Shown here piece by piece: positions 22,637-35,400 of a DNA stretch of 64,000 nucleotides. A program made the translations under genes and the position numbers. The notes under the pieces are model-generated. The model was given only the letters and a program-made list of their open reading frames with translations, was not told the origin of the DNA and did no database searches. Source of the stretch: Henricia sp. BOLD:AAB3569 (taxonomy: Eukaryota; Echinodermata; Asteroidea; Spinulosida; Echinasteridae); the NCBI GenBank assembly GCA_037783545.1, contig JBBELK010000370.1, positions 1,426,001-1,490,000 of the forward strand, written 5' to 3'. Position 1 is the first letter of the stretch. The number at the start of each line of letters is the position of its first letter.

Positions 22637-25600
22637 AGCAATGAAATATTAAACTTTAAAAATTTCTGATTTTAAGGAAAAATGTCATTTATGTATTTTC
22701 GTTTTCTTTTTTCAATTAGCTTGAGAAAACTGCTGAAATAGCTTTGAAATGGGCTAAATTTTCATTAGGAGTCATTTCTAAGACATTTTTAAAAAAGTCA
22801 ATTTTCGGCCAATTTTTTGAACAAATGCTGGACTAACCCCTTATGAAATTTTTCATTTTTGGCCAAAAATTGTATGATTATGAAATGTTTCATTTTTGGC
22901 CAAAAATTGTATGATTCAGATTTTCTGTAAAATTTCAGGAAATGTTGATCAGAACCCATAGATGATATTCCTTGAATTTGACCTTGAAATGAAATATTTT
23001 ATGAAATTTAGAAAGATTCTGATTTTAAGGAAAAATGTTATTTATGTAATTTTATTTTTCAATTAGCTTGAGAAAACTACCGAAATAGCTTTGAAACGGG
23101 CGAAATTTTCATTAGGAGTTATTTCTGAGACATTTCTAAAAAAGTCAATTTTCGGCCAATTTTTGAAAAAAATGCTGGATTAACCCTTATGAAATTTCTC
23201 ATTTTTGGCCAAAAATTGTATGATTATGAAATGTTTCATTTTTGGCCAAAAATTGTATGATTCAGATTTTCTGTAAAATTTCAGGAAATGTTGATCAGAA
23301 CCCATAGATGATATTCCTTGAATTTGACCTTGAAATGAAATATTTTATGAAATTTAGAAAATTTCTGATTTTAAGGAAAAATGTTATTTATGTAATTTTA
23401 TTTTTCAATTAGCTTGAGAAAACTACCGAAATAGCTTTGAAACGGGCGAAATTTTCATTAGGAGTCATTTCTGAGACATCTTAAAAAAGTCAATTTTCGG
23501 CCAATTGTTTTAAAAAATGCTGGACTAACCCCTTACGAAATTTCTAATTTTTTGCCAAAAATTGTACGATTCAGATTTTCTTAAAAATTTCAGGAAATGT
23601 TGCTCAGAACCCATAGATGATATTCCTTTAATTTGACCTTGATTGCTCATCCAGCAATGAAATATGAAATTTTGACAATTTCTGATTTTAAGGAAAAATG
23701 TTATTTATGTAATTTTATTTTTCAATTAGCTTGAGAAAACTACCGAAATAGCTTTGAAACGGGCAAAATTTTCATTAGGAGTCATTTCTGAGACATTTCT
23801 AAAAAAGTCAATTTTCGGCCAATTTTTGAAAAAAATGCTGGATTAACCCCTTATGAAATTTCTCATTTTTGGCCAAAAATTGTATGATTCAGATTTTCTT
23901 TATAATTTCAGGAAATGATGCTCAGAACCCATAGATGATATTCCTTGAATTTGACCTTGACTGCTCATCCAGGCAATGAAATATGAAATTTTGAAATTTT
24001 CTGATTTTAAGGAAAAATGTTATTTATGTATTTGTTTTGTTGTTCAATTAGCTTGAGAAAACTACCGAAATAGCTTTGAAACGGGCAAAATTTTCATTAG
24101 GAGTCATTTCTGAGACATTTCTAAAAAAGTCAATTTTCGGCCAATTTTTGAAAAAAATGCTGGATTAACCCCTTATGAAATTTCTCATTTTTGGCCAAAA
24201 ATTTTATGATTCAGATTTTCTTTATAATTTCAGGAAATGATGCTCAGAACCCATAGATGATATTCCTTGAATTTGACCTTGATTGCTCATCCAGCAATGA
24301 AATATGAAATTTTGACAATTTCTGATTTTAAGGAAAAATGTTATTTATGTAATTTTATTTTTCAATTAGCTTGAGAAAACTACCGAAATAGCTTTGAAAC
24401 GGGCAAAATTTTCATTAGGAGTCATTTCTGAGACATTTCTAAAAAAGTCAATTTTCGGCCAATTTTTGAAAAAAATGCTCGATTAACCCCTTATGAAATT
24501 TCTCATTTTTGGCCAAAAATTGTATGATTCAGATTTTCTTTATAATTTCAGGAAATGATGCTCAGAACCCATAAATGATATTCCTTGAATTTGACCTTGA
24601 CTGCTCATCCAGGCAATGAAATATGAAATTTTGAAATTTTCTGATTTTAAGGAAAAATGTTATTTATGTATTTGTTTTGTTGTTCAATTAGCTTGAGAAA
24701 ACTACCGAAATAGCTTTGAAACGGGCAAAATTTTCATTAGGAGTCATTTCTGAGACATTTCTAAAAAAGTCAATTTTCGGCCAATTTTTGAAAAAAATGC
24801 TGGATTAACCCCTTATGAAATTTCTCATTTTTGGCCAAAAATTTTATGATTCAGATTTTCTTTATAATTTCAGGAAATGATGCTCAGAACCCATAGATGA
24901 TATTCCTTGAATTTGACCTTGATTGCTCATCCAGCAATGAAATATGAAATTTTGACAATTTCTGATTTTAAGGAAAAATGTTATTTATGTAATTTTATTT
25001 TTCAATTAGCTTGAGAAAACTACCGAAATAGCTTTGAAACGGGCAAAATTTTCATTAGGAGTCATTTCTGAGACATTTCTAAAAAAGTCAATTTTCGGCA
25101 AATTTTTGAAAAAAATGCTGGATTAACCCCTTATGAAATTTCTCATTTTTGGCCAAAAATTGTATGATTCAGATTTTCTTTAAAATTTCAGGAAATGTTG
25201 ATCAGAACCCATAGATGATATTCCTTTAATTTGACCTTGAAAAGAAATATTTTATGAAATTTTGAAAATTTCTGATTTTAAGGAAAAATGTTCTTTATGT
25301 AATTTTATTTTTCAATTAGCTTAAGAAAACTACCGAAATAGCTTTGAAACGGGCAAAGTTTTCATTAGGAGTCATTTCTGAGACATTTCTAAAAGTCAAT
25401 TTTTCGGCCAATTTTTGAAAAAAATGCTGGATTAACCCCTTATGAAATTTCTTATTTTTGGCCAAAAATTGAATGATTATGAAATGTTTCATTTTTGGCC
25501 AAAAATTGTATGATTCAGATTTTCTGTAAAATTTCAGGAAATGTTGATCAGAACCCATAGATGATATTCCTTGAATTTGACCTTGAAATGAAATATTTTA

Positions 25601-27158
25601 TGAAATTTAGAAATTTTCTGATTTTAAGGAAAAATGTTATTTATGTAATTTTATTTTTCAATTAGCTTGAGAAAACTACCGAAATAGCTTTGAAACGGGC
25701 GAAATTTTCATTAGGAGTCATTTCTGAGACATTTCTAAAAAAGTCAATTTTCGGCCAATTGTTTTAAAAAATGCTGGACTAACCCCTTACGAAATTTCTA
25801 ATTTTTGGCCAAAAATTGTACGATTCAGATTTTCTTAAACATTTCAGGAAATGTTGCTCAAAACCCATAGATGATATTCCTTGAATTTGACCTTGATTGC
25901 TCATCCAGCAATGAAATATGAAATTTTGAAAATTTCTGATTTTAAGGAAAAATGTTATTTATGTAATTTTATTTTTCAATTAGCTTGAGAAAACTACCGA
26001 AATAGCTTTGAAACGGGCAAAATTTTCATTAGGAGTCATTTCTGAGACATTTCTAAAAAAGTCAATTTTCGGCCAATTTTTGAAAAAAATGCTGGACTAA
26101 CCACTTATGAAATCTCATTTTTGGCCAAAAATTATATGATTCAGATTTTCTTTAAAATTTCAGGAAATGTTGCTCAGAACCCATAGATGATATTCCTTGA
26201 ATTTGACCTTGACTGCTCATCCAGGCAATGAAATATGAAATTTTGAAATTTTCTGATTTTAAGGAAAAATGTTATTTATGTATTTGTTTTGTTGTTCAAT
26301 TAGCTTGAGAAAACTACCGAAATAGCTTTGAAACGGGCAAAATTTTCATTAGGAGTCATTTCTGAGACATTTCTAAAAAAGTCAATTTTCGGCCAATTTT
26401 TAGAAAAAATGCTGGACTAACCACTTATGAAATCTCATTTTTGGCCAAAAATTATATGATTCAGATTTTCTTTAAAATTTCAGGAAATGTTGCTCAGAAC
26501 CCACAGATGATATTCCTTGAATTTGACCTTGACTGCTCATCCAGGCAATGAAATTTAAAAAATTTCTGAATTTAAGGAAAAATGTAATTTATGTATTTTT
26601 TTTTCCTTTTTCAATTAGCGTGAGAAAACTGCTGAAATAGCTTTGAAACGGGCTAAATTTTCATTAGGAGTCATTTCTAAGACATTTCTAAAAAAGTCAA
26701 TTTTCGGCCAATTTTTAGAAAAAATGCTGGACTAACCACTTATGAAATTTCTCATTTTTGGCCAAAAATTGTATGATTCAGATTTTCTTTAAAATTTCAG
26801 GTAATGTTGCTCAGAACCCATAGATGATATTCCTTGACTTTGACCTTGATTGCTCATCCAGCAATGAAATATAAAATTTTAAAAATTTCTGATTTTAAGG
26901 ACAAATGTAATTTATGTAATTTTTTTTCAATTAGCTTGAGAAAACTACCGAAATAGCTTTGAAACGGGCAAAATCTTCATTAGGAGTAATTTTGAGAAAT
27001 TTTTCGACAATTTTTAAAAAAAATGCTGGACTAACCCTTATGAAATTTATAATTTTTGCAAAAAATTGTATGATTCAGATTTTCTTTAAAATTTCAGGAA
27101 ATGTTGCTCGGAACCCATAGATGATTGAACATTTCTGATTTTGAGGAAATGTACACCC
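22637..27158 (+). repeat. Satellite array: 14 units of ~320 bp
   Basis: The word GCTTGAGAAAACT(A)C(C/T)G recurs near 22720, 23067, 23413, 23730, 24052, 24370, 24692, 25010, 25320, 25666, 25984, 26304, 26620 and 26936. Spacing is 310-322 bp, or 346-347 bp in three units (22720, 23067, 25320) that carry an extra ~28 bp copy of TTTCATTTTTGGCCAAAAAT. Two alternating unit types, one with TGTTTTGTTGTTCAATT and CCAGGCAATG, give exact 640 bp steps from 23730 to 25010. Units at both edges are the most diverged. No sustained coding frame; AT about 70 percent. Confidence 0.95.
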
Positions 27159-27264
27159 GAGTATGTGTACGTCCGAGAAAATGCGACCGGGAATTTAAAT
27201 CACAGCACAGCTTTATGTACAAGTTTAGAAGTCTTGAGTAAACCGTATGCATACATTGCTATAA

Positions 27265-28486
27265 AAAACACTTTATTCAAAACATTTATTACAGTCGGCA
27301 CATTCTTTTTCTTTTAATATAAGACACTATAAGCTATTAAACTAGCAGCCAATTTGCAAAAACATTCTTTTAAGTTTTCGTTTTTAGGATAAATTTTAGG
27401 CGGCCTGCCACACCGTATACACAATATGCACACTTCACTTGTCCCTTCCTAAAAATAGACAAGTCAATTATTTCAAACTGAAGACTCCATGGTATAAGTC
27501 TGTTGATGAGCATTTACAATTGTCAGTTTTGAGAAAAATATTAATTCTGCATTTTGGTAGGCCATGCATAGATTAAAAAGCCGTTTATAATAATTACAGT
27601 AAGAATCAAAAGACAATCTGTATGAACCGTGCTTTGAGAGATTTACATAAAAATTATTTGAATCTGGAATGTTACGATGAGGTTTTTCTTATTTGCATAT
27701 TTTAATTATCATGGCAGATTTTAAACCAAAATGCAAAACGAGGATAGTTTTAGCACCGTCACACCACATTCCCTTACTGTCCGTCTTTTAGTTCGAATTT
27801 TCTAAACATCATAAAACGATTTTTATTAAATAAAATATTTACAGAAAGCTAATTTTAAGAATAACCATTTGAAGCATTTTAAGAATAACTTTTAAAAATT
27901 CACACTTTTAAAAGAACTTAAACTGTAGACACAAACATAAAAATCGGGGAAAAACACATTAACTCTGACAATTTAACCAAAAAACAGCAACCGTCTTTTT
28001 CACTTCAAATGCCTGACATTAAACCGGCAAAGACTTGGACTGATTTTTATGCTTTGCTTAGGCCTCAGAAAGAGATAATAAAGCCAGCTTTGCTGAGTAA
28101 TAGCTAAAAGTCCCAATTAAAACATTTATCTGAACAGCAACCCATACGTGTACGTGTACCAGTGGACTTCTAGCCAATTTGGGCAGATCGTCCAACCCAA
28201 CTCGACCACGCTCTAGCCATGTACAAAATCAACACCACAGACGCTAAAATACAATAAAGTTGTAAAATTATCTTGCTATGAAGGGTGGGGGTTTTCCTTA
28301 ATGATAAATTGTCCAATAAAAAAAAGCAAAACACAATACACGAAATAGTCCAACACGAGGCCGTTAAATTCCTTCGTAATGAAGGAACACTATTTATACC
28401 AATACACATTCATACAGGGTCCCTGTGTGGGAGGACATACGCGAGTTTTATTGTTGCAGCAGAAAATGACACTTATTGAGAAATCA
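27265..28486 (-). other. Probable 3' UTR and polyadenylation signals of the AKAP9-like gene
   Basis: About 1.2 kb of AT-rich, open-frame-poor sequence follows the stop. On the minus strand two AATAAA hexamers lie at 27290-27285 and 27277-27272, and the satellite array ends about 110 bp further on. This is an inference from position and motif; no repeat family of the window was recognised inside 27270-28486. Confidence 0.5.
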
Positions 28487-29469
28487 CTACCTGTTGGAGT
28501 ATAAACTTGAATACCTGGTACTTCCAACATCTCCTGAAACATGAAAATAAAACATTAAATATCACCAAAAAAAATCTTTAATGTCAGATGTCGGGATGGT
28601 TTGTTGCCTCAATAGTTTATTTCCATAAGAGCAAAGAAACTTAGTCAAAGCAGGGCATTTTGATCATTTGAAATTTGAAGCCCTGAACAAAAAAATGGGA
28701 AAGAATTTACTAGAATTTACTGGGGCAAGACACTGTTCTCATGTGTGGGACTTCAGCATTTGTGATATATGGGACCAGCACTCAAAAGTAGCCAAAAGGT
28801 TGAAAGCATGTTTCTAAAACGATGCTAATCGTTTCAGAAACGCTTCAGTGTCATTATCCATCCAGCTGTGTTGGCAATGGCAACTTAAAGCCTGCTTGAA
28901 GGTTTTCCAATGTGCGCAACGCTATTTTGGAAGTAGAAACAGCCAATAGACCATATAAAATAGTTGCCATCTTGTGGGGCAAACTTTGACATTTAAACTG
29001 GTCAACAATGTACGCACAAAATGTGTAACCATGCATGCCTTCAATGTACAAATAAACTGCCCTACAAGATGGCAGCTATTTGATACGGTCTATATAACGC
29101 TTTTTCAGTGTAGCGTGTCATTTCAACCGTCGTGCACAGCGCACTAATTACCATTTAGTCAGTGGAAACAGTCAAGTTAACAGTTAAAGGTGTTACCCAA
29201 CGCATCACCAATAATTCAATGCTCGCAGTAGAAACTTACGCAAGGCCAAAAAGGAGACACCTCAGCAGGCATTTTGGATTTTTTCCTTACCCGTTCTGTG
29301 AGCTCCAAGTCTCTGCTGCAAGTTCTCCAATTTCTGGATGTAGTTGGTGAGGGAGGCCTCTGGGTCTCCGTTGATGGTTGTGTCATGGGGTCTGTCCAGA
29401 GATCTGCTGTGTGGGGATGGGGAGTGGTAGCTTGTGGGTCTGTTTGTGTGTGGGAATGGAGAACTCGCT
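28487..29469 (-). CDS. AKAP9: AKAP9-like conserved C-terminal helix and stop
   Basis: The penultimate exon (29469-29291) reads through a Ser/Pro/His/Arg-rich segment into DPEASLTNYIQKLENLQQRL, which parallels the extreme C termini of human PCNT and AKAP9 (DPE/DPD, LT-YI, LE, Q-RLG). The last coding exon adds GDVGSTRYSSLYSNR and TAG. The acceptor (29469) and donor (29290) are canonical; the frame was chosen because it keeps phase with both neighbours and gives the conserved helix, although another frame is open too. Confidence 0.93.
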
Positions 29470-32400
29470 CTGAGGAAAGAAGGGTATTAAAGTTACACTG
29501 AGTTACTATACGGTTTAAGAAAAGAACACAATTTTCCAAAAATAATATGGAGAACTTGTGAATAGCAAGGCAGTGATCGACCAATCACTTTGGAATTGCT
29601 TTCAAGACTGTTCTGCTTCAGTGATTTCCTCCAAGTCCAAGAGGACCCGTTTGAACAAAGTGATTCCCACTGAAATGTGACATTTTCTGTTTTTGGGAGA
29701 ATCCTGTAGTTAAGGGCTCCCAGAAAACCAATTTTGTTGGGTTATCAACCTGATTAAGCCTGCTTGGGATGACCTAATGACTGCATCTGTGCATCTTCCA
29801 AATAACTCTGGAAGTGCAGGAAGCTCAGGGAGGCACTTCAGGCAGAGTGGCGCACCCTGCCTCAGTGGCTCTTACAGAGGCTGGTGTTAGTCAGCCTTGC
29901 CACAAGAGGTGGTCATACTGAGCAATAAAATATGTTGATATTTTGTTCAGAGTATAATTTACGTTTTCTTTTTTAAACTGCATAAAATGGCCGTCCAAAG
30001 TAGTCAACATTTTCACAGTTCTACAGAGAGTAGTATTTTTCAAGACCCCTCTCCATCCCTCCGAAATACTACTTATCAACATTTGTGACCGGCTTCAGCA
30101 AAACCCAACACTTGTGATGAAAATTCAAAATTTAAGTTTTGGTATCAGCTTAGTGTGCATACAAAAAGGTATCTTTTAAAACATGTTTGAGGAAATTCTG
30201 ATAATTTTTGGCGAAGTTATGACCAATTAAAGTATGACAGATCAGAAAAAGTGAAATGGAGCTATTGGTCTTTAAAGTTTGACAAACTTGTTGATTATTT
30301 AATTTTTTGTCAATAATATGAGGAATTTTGAGACAGTTCAAACAAAACAATATATCCCGATGTTGATTCTGCCAAATTTTCAAGTTGGTCCCAGAGGCCA
30401 TTTTTTAAGGTTGTGGGCCCATATCACGTAATGGGAAATGCCGAGAAGCTGAGAAGTTTTGCCAGAGTCGGTCACATTTGTTGTCACTATCATGAAATGT
30501 CAACATTTTACAGTGCATGTAAAGTCCTACGCTGCCCTCAACCCCCCTCCCCCTTCCTACAATTTGTAGAACCATGACAATGTTGACAACTTTGGACGGC
30601 CCCCTACACATGCACACATTTTAAATCCACTAGGCCATGTTTTCACAAGACCAAACTCACCCATGAAATAAAACAGGACTCGAGGACCTCGCCCTGTGGT
30701 GGTTACCAGCAAACAGAGTCCTTGATGGTGCTGAGCCAGAATGACCGACGATATCACGTACCGGTGGCGACGCACCATTAACAAGACGTATCCCTGTCGG
30801 TAGCGATCGCCGGTCGGGGGTCGTGACCCTTGCGTTTGGAACCGAGGCCACAGTTGGTAACCTCTGAGGGGAGGGGGACGACGCGAGGCTGTCTGGGTGG
30901 ACGGATGGGGTGACGGACGGTGAGCCGACTCGTGTAGCACGGCGCCACTTGCGGACCAGGAATTTCAGTCTGTAGGAGAAAAATCGTCAAAAATACTTTA
31001 CTCAAATGGCAGTGTAGAAATGGTTCAAATTGTCAAATGCAATGATTCTGTCCGGGATAAAAAACAATTTAAAATGAATTTATATAGCCGTATTCCTGAA
31101 CGCGCGAGTGCGCTCGAACTAGGTGATTTGGGGTGAAATTGCCATAGCCACAGCAGCAAATGGGGGTATTCACACGTCGGTTCGTAGGGGAAAGTTGCGT
31201 GCGCGGGGCGCGGGCCCATAGCGCGGGCAAAGATTTCCCACGAAAAGCAAATTTTGTGTTCGAACATATTTTAAGTTCTTATACAACAAGAAAGTTGAGG
31301 CTAATAAAATGAGATAGTGGAATAAGGCACCCCCTTTCAAAACAAAATAAAATGACTGTGGCTAACCTTGATATGGCAATAACGACTCGTACAGCACTTC
31401 TAAACTTGGAGAAAGCCTTGCTGTGCCTGGACCTTCTCTCCAAGGCATCGGGAGCCGGATAGGCCCCCATCTTGGCAATGAGTTGTAACGTGGCTTCTTC
31501 GCAATCTTGGAAACCTCCTAGGAGGAGTAGGAGATAGCGCTTCTGGTAGACAAGGGCCTTACGAAAGCTTTCAGCTCGTAGGTACTTGCCGTACATCTTC
31601 TGGAGCTGGACAGTTTGAAAATGGGAACCAAATTTGAAGAAAACTAGCAGAAAAAATGGGTAAAGAACTTGTGTAGGGAACATGAGAGATTGGATGGAAA
31701 TTTTTAAAGTATCTTGAATGTATCTTGATGTTTAGGCAGTTTCTCATATTTGTAAAGTGCATTGAGATTTTGGGAGACATGGGGGCTTTTCCAAATCTCG
31801 GCTTCGTCTCCGTCTCCGTCTCCATGTGGTTTACATGAAGCCGGAGCCTGAGCCTGAGCCCAAGTCGAGATTTGGAAAAAGGCCCTGAAATGCATAATAC
31901 AGAACTAGCTATTAACAAAGTACCTTAGTCTGTAGATGCTCCGTGACATCTCCAGTTCCTGCCAATAGAGAGCCTCCTCCGTTTCTCCTAGACACTTCCT
32001 GCTCTAACTGCACCTTGAGGTGGACAATTTGAGACTCCGCCGTGTGCAATGCATTTTGGGTCGATTGTCTTTCCCGCACCCACAGGGCGCGCTCCTCCGC
32101 TAATGCTGTGTCGGTGTTGTCCAAAGATCGCCGAGTTGCCTTGGGTGAGGGGAAAAAAAAAAATTATTGGAGGCAGCCATAGTTTGTTTGTTCATCATTT
32201 CTCACCTCATCTAACTGAGCTTGGCTAAAGCTTTACCTACAACACTGATAGAGGCAGCCATATTGTTTGTTTGTTCATCATTTCTCACCTCATCTAACTG
32301 GGCTTGGCTAAAGCTTTACCTACAACACTGATAGAGGCAGCCATTTTGTTTGTTTGTTCATCATTTCTCACCTCATCTAACTGAGCTTGGCTAAAGCTTT

Positions 32401-35400
32401 ACCTACAACACCGATAGAGGCAGCCATATTGTTTGTTTGTTCATCATTTCTCACCTCATCTAACTGAGCTTGGCTAAAGCTTTACCTACAACACCGATAG
32501 AGGCAGCCATATTGTTTGTTTGTTCATCATTTCTCACCTCATCTAACTGAGCTTGGCTAAAGCTTTACCTACAACACTGATAGAGGCAGCCATATTGTTT
32601 GTTTGTTCATCATTTCTCACCTCATCTAACTGAGCTTCCCGCTGTCTAAACCTCCACACTTCCTCCTCCAGCTTAGCTAAAGCCGTTCTCATTTCGGTCT
32701 TTTCTTCGCTTAGACGTGAAGCAAAGTTGCTCAGCTCGGCATTCTGGGATAGGAGTCGATCGTTAAGGCGGGTTTCAGTCGTTGGTGTCCCAATGGATGG
32801 AGAGGACTGGGTAAGGAACAGGTGAAGAACCATAAAGGAAGGCAACATTGTAATTTCTGTATGATATTTATACAGGGTGATCTGAAATAGCACAAGGTGA
32901 TTTTCATTAAGACCCTGTTCTGAATTAGGAAACTACACACAAACTTTATTTTAAAAATATTTGTAGGAGAATCATAAAAAAAAAAATTCTAAACTTTTTG
33001 CATGTTTTACTCTTGTTTTGAGACAGTGAGTTCTTTTTACAGTTGGTCACCATTGTCCCCATTTATTCGGGTAAACTTTTACAAATGCATTCAAATGTCA
33101 AACTTTGGCTCCCATTTTGATGGAAAGACTCGCACCCATGCCGTTTGTGTGTGCATTATTTTGTACAATAGACCTATGACATAATGACGTCACGCAATGT
33201 TTACCGCGGTGCATTATGGGTGAAATGTGGGGACGAAATCTCTGCATCGCTAGTTTGCACAAATATTGCAGGGCCATTTTCGCCGCCTTTTGAGGCCTTA
33301 AAAGTTAAAACCATAGTTCCGGCGTCCGTCGTGGGCTTTAAACTCACGCAGGCACAACTAATTTGACACGAACCATTTTTACTTTTTTTTGCCAGCGAAG
33401 CGGTTAGTAATGTTCACAAAGTTACGTGCATAATACACTAGGCGCTATGCATGCAACGCACGCAAACTAGAGATGCAGAGATTTCGTCCCCACTTTTTAC
33501 CCATAATGCACCGCGGTAAACATTGCGTGACGTCATTACGTTTCAGGTCTATTAAAGTACATATATCTAGTTATCCCCTTCGCCTACAATAGTGAAGAAA
33601 AAAATTGTGAAATCTGACAATTGGAAATTTTGGCAGTTATGTCCACTTTGGCGTGGAACTCATTAATAAGCATATAAATATCCACGTTTACTTGTCAAGG
33701 ATAAATCTACCCCATCCACAAAGTTTCAAGTTCCCCAAGGGTTAAAACAAATGTCTTACATCAGTCTGCAGAGCCAGTGAGGCATGTAGTTGTTTGAGTT
33801 CTGACAATGTCTCTGTTAGACCCCGCTGTAAGGCACTCAGTTCCTGCTGGTCCCTCTCCAAGCCATCTCTGATGGTTACCAAAACAATAAACACAAGATT
33901 ACATTCAGATAGTAAAATAAGAGTCTTTCCACGGTAAAGGGGGCATTTTGGCAACACAGACCATATTTTCCATAAAATACCTTTGTCTGGTCTCAAAATA
34001 AAATAAATAAGTTTCAGTTGTTCTGAAGAGATAACAAAAGGGTTACAAATAGTGTGACAACATGCCTTTCTAAAAACCCTGTGTACAAATTTCCAATATA
34101 TGCTCGTAACCAGGACGGCCTAAAATGTAACCTTACCTATACATCTTGGCTATTTCCTCTTGTTGCCTCACAGCCAGGAGTTGAAGTCTCTGCCTGACGG
34201 TTTCCAACTGGGCCTTGTAAAGCTGTAACCGTGATGTGAAGACACCATGATGGGGACTGCCTTGGGCCAACTCCTGTATGAGGCAAGGCAGACACTTCAG
34301 GTCAACACAACAGTTTGAAGACTTTTTAACCAGAAATTGAGGGTAAAAGGGTCTCATAGCCTGTCAGATGGTGTGCACGATGTGCAGCATGTCACAAGCC
34401 AAGAGACCCTTCACATTATCCCTAATGACCAGCCTAATTAGTTTTACCCTCAATTTCTAGTTGAAAAGTCTTCAAATATAATCACCAACCATTTTTGTCT
34501 AAGTTTCTTGGGCCTAAGCCTAAGGACAAGGGTACCAAGAGCGGGTGTCGAACCCGCAACACTTGAGTTTTTACCAGATTGTTGCAAGTCAACAAATTAA
34601 ACCACTCGGCCATGGTACCCCACTCTCAACAATATTTTGCTTCAGTGATTTCAACCAGGTCCAAGCAGACCTGCTTGAACAAAGTGATTCCCACAATAAT
34701 GAAATGTAACATTTTCTTTTTCTGGGAGATCAGAAAACCCCTTTTGTTGTGTCTCAACTTGATTGAACCTGGATGAGCTGACCCAGAAATGAAGCTCAGG
34801 GAGGCACAGTGGCGCACCCTGCCTCAGTGGCTCTTACAGAGGCCGGTGCAGTCAGCCTTGCCACAAGAGGTTGTCATACACATTACTGACCGATAAAATG
34901 TTACATCTATCAGCCTCCTTGATCTTTTAGTTTACGTTTAATTTTTTGAACCATATATTTATTTCACTGGCCTGAACCCTCCTAAAATCAACAAAGAAGA
35001 TGACAGACTTGCCTCATCATAAGCACGTTGTAAATCTTCCTCAGTGACTCGAGGGGTAAAATGCCTCTGCGTCTCCCGTAGCCGCCTCAGTTCAGATGAC
35101 GTCACATCATGTGAGGCTCTGCTCTCCTCCAGCTCATGTTCTTGGGATTCAATCTTCTGTCGGTCAAGCTCTCGCTCCAGCTGGAAGTCACTCTGTGCAT
35201 TTTAAAGGAAGTATTTAAGTAGAACCAAGATGTATGCACTTTAAATGCAACTAATTTGCCATTTGCATTAAATGATAAGCATTATATAATGCCCAAGTAG
35301 ACCCCTGTCATTTGATTGGACGATAGCAGGTCACATGGCGTTAAATAATTTAGCCATTTAATGCTACGTCACCAACCGTGCATTTTTGTTCCATTGCACG

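Noticed and set aside
25316-25558. 80-codon minus-strand frame in the satellite
   Set aside because: Other units of the array do not keep it open, so it is chance.
22637-27158. Array considered as a CRISPR or a coding repeat
   Set aside because: Units are contiguous ~320 bp copies without spacers, in an animal genome, with no shared open frame.
29216-29584. 122-codon minus-strand frame over the penultimate AKAP9-like exon
   Set aside because: It is a different frame from the one that keeps phase with both neighbours and encodes the conserved C-terminal helix.
34530-34620. Working tRNA-Leu/Ser gene
   Set aside because: The anticodon arm is not well formed and extra bases follow the T arm; related heads are attached to SINE bodies at 13739 and 18915.
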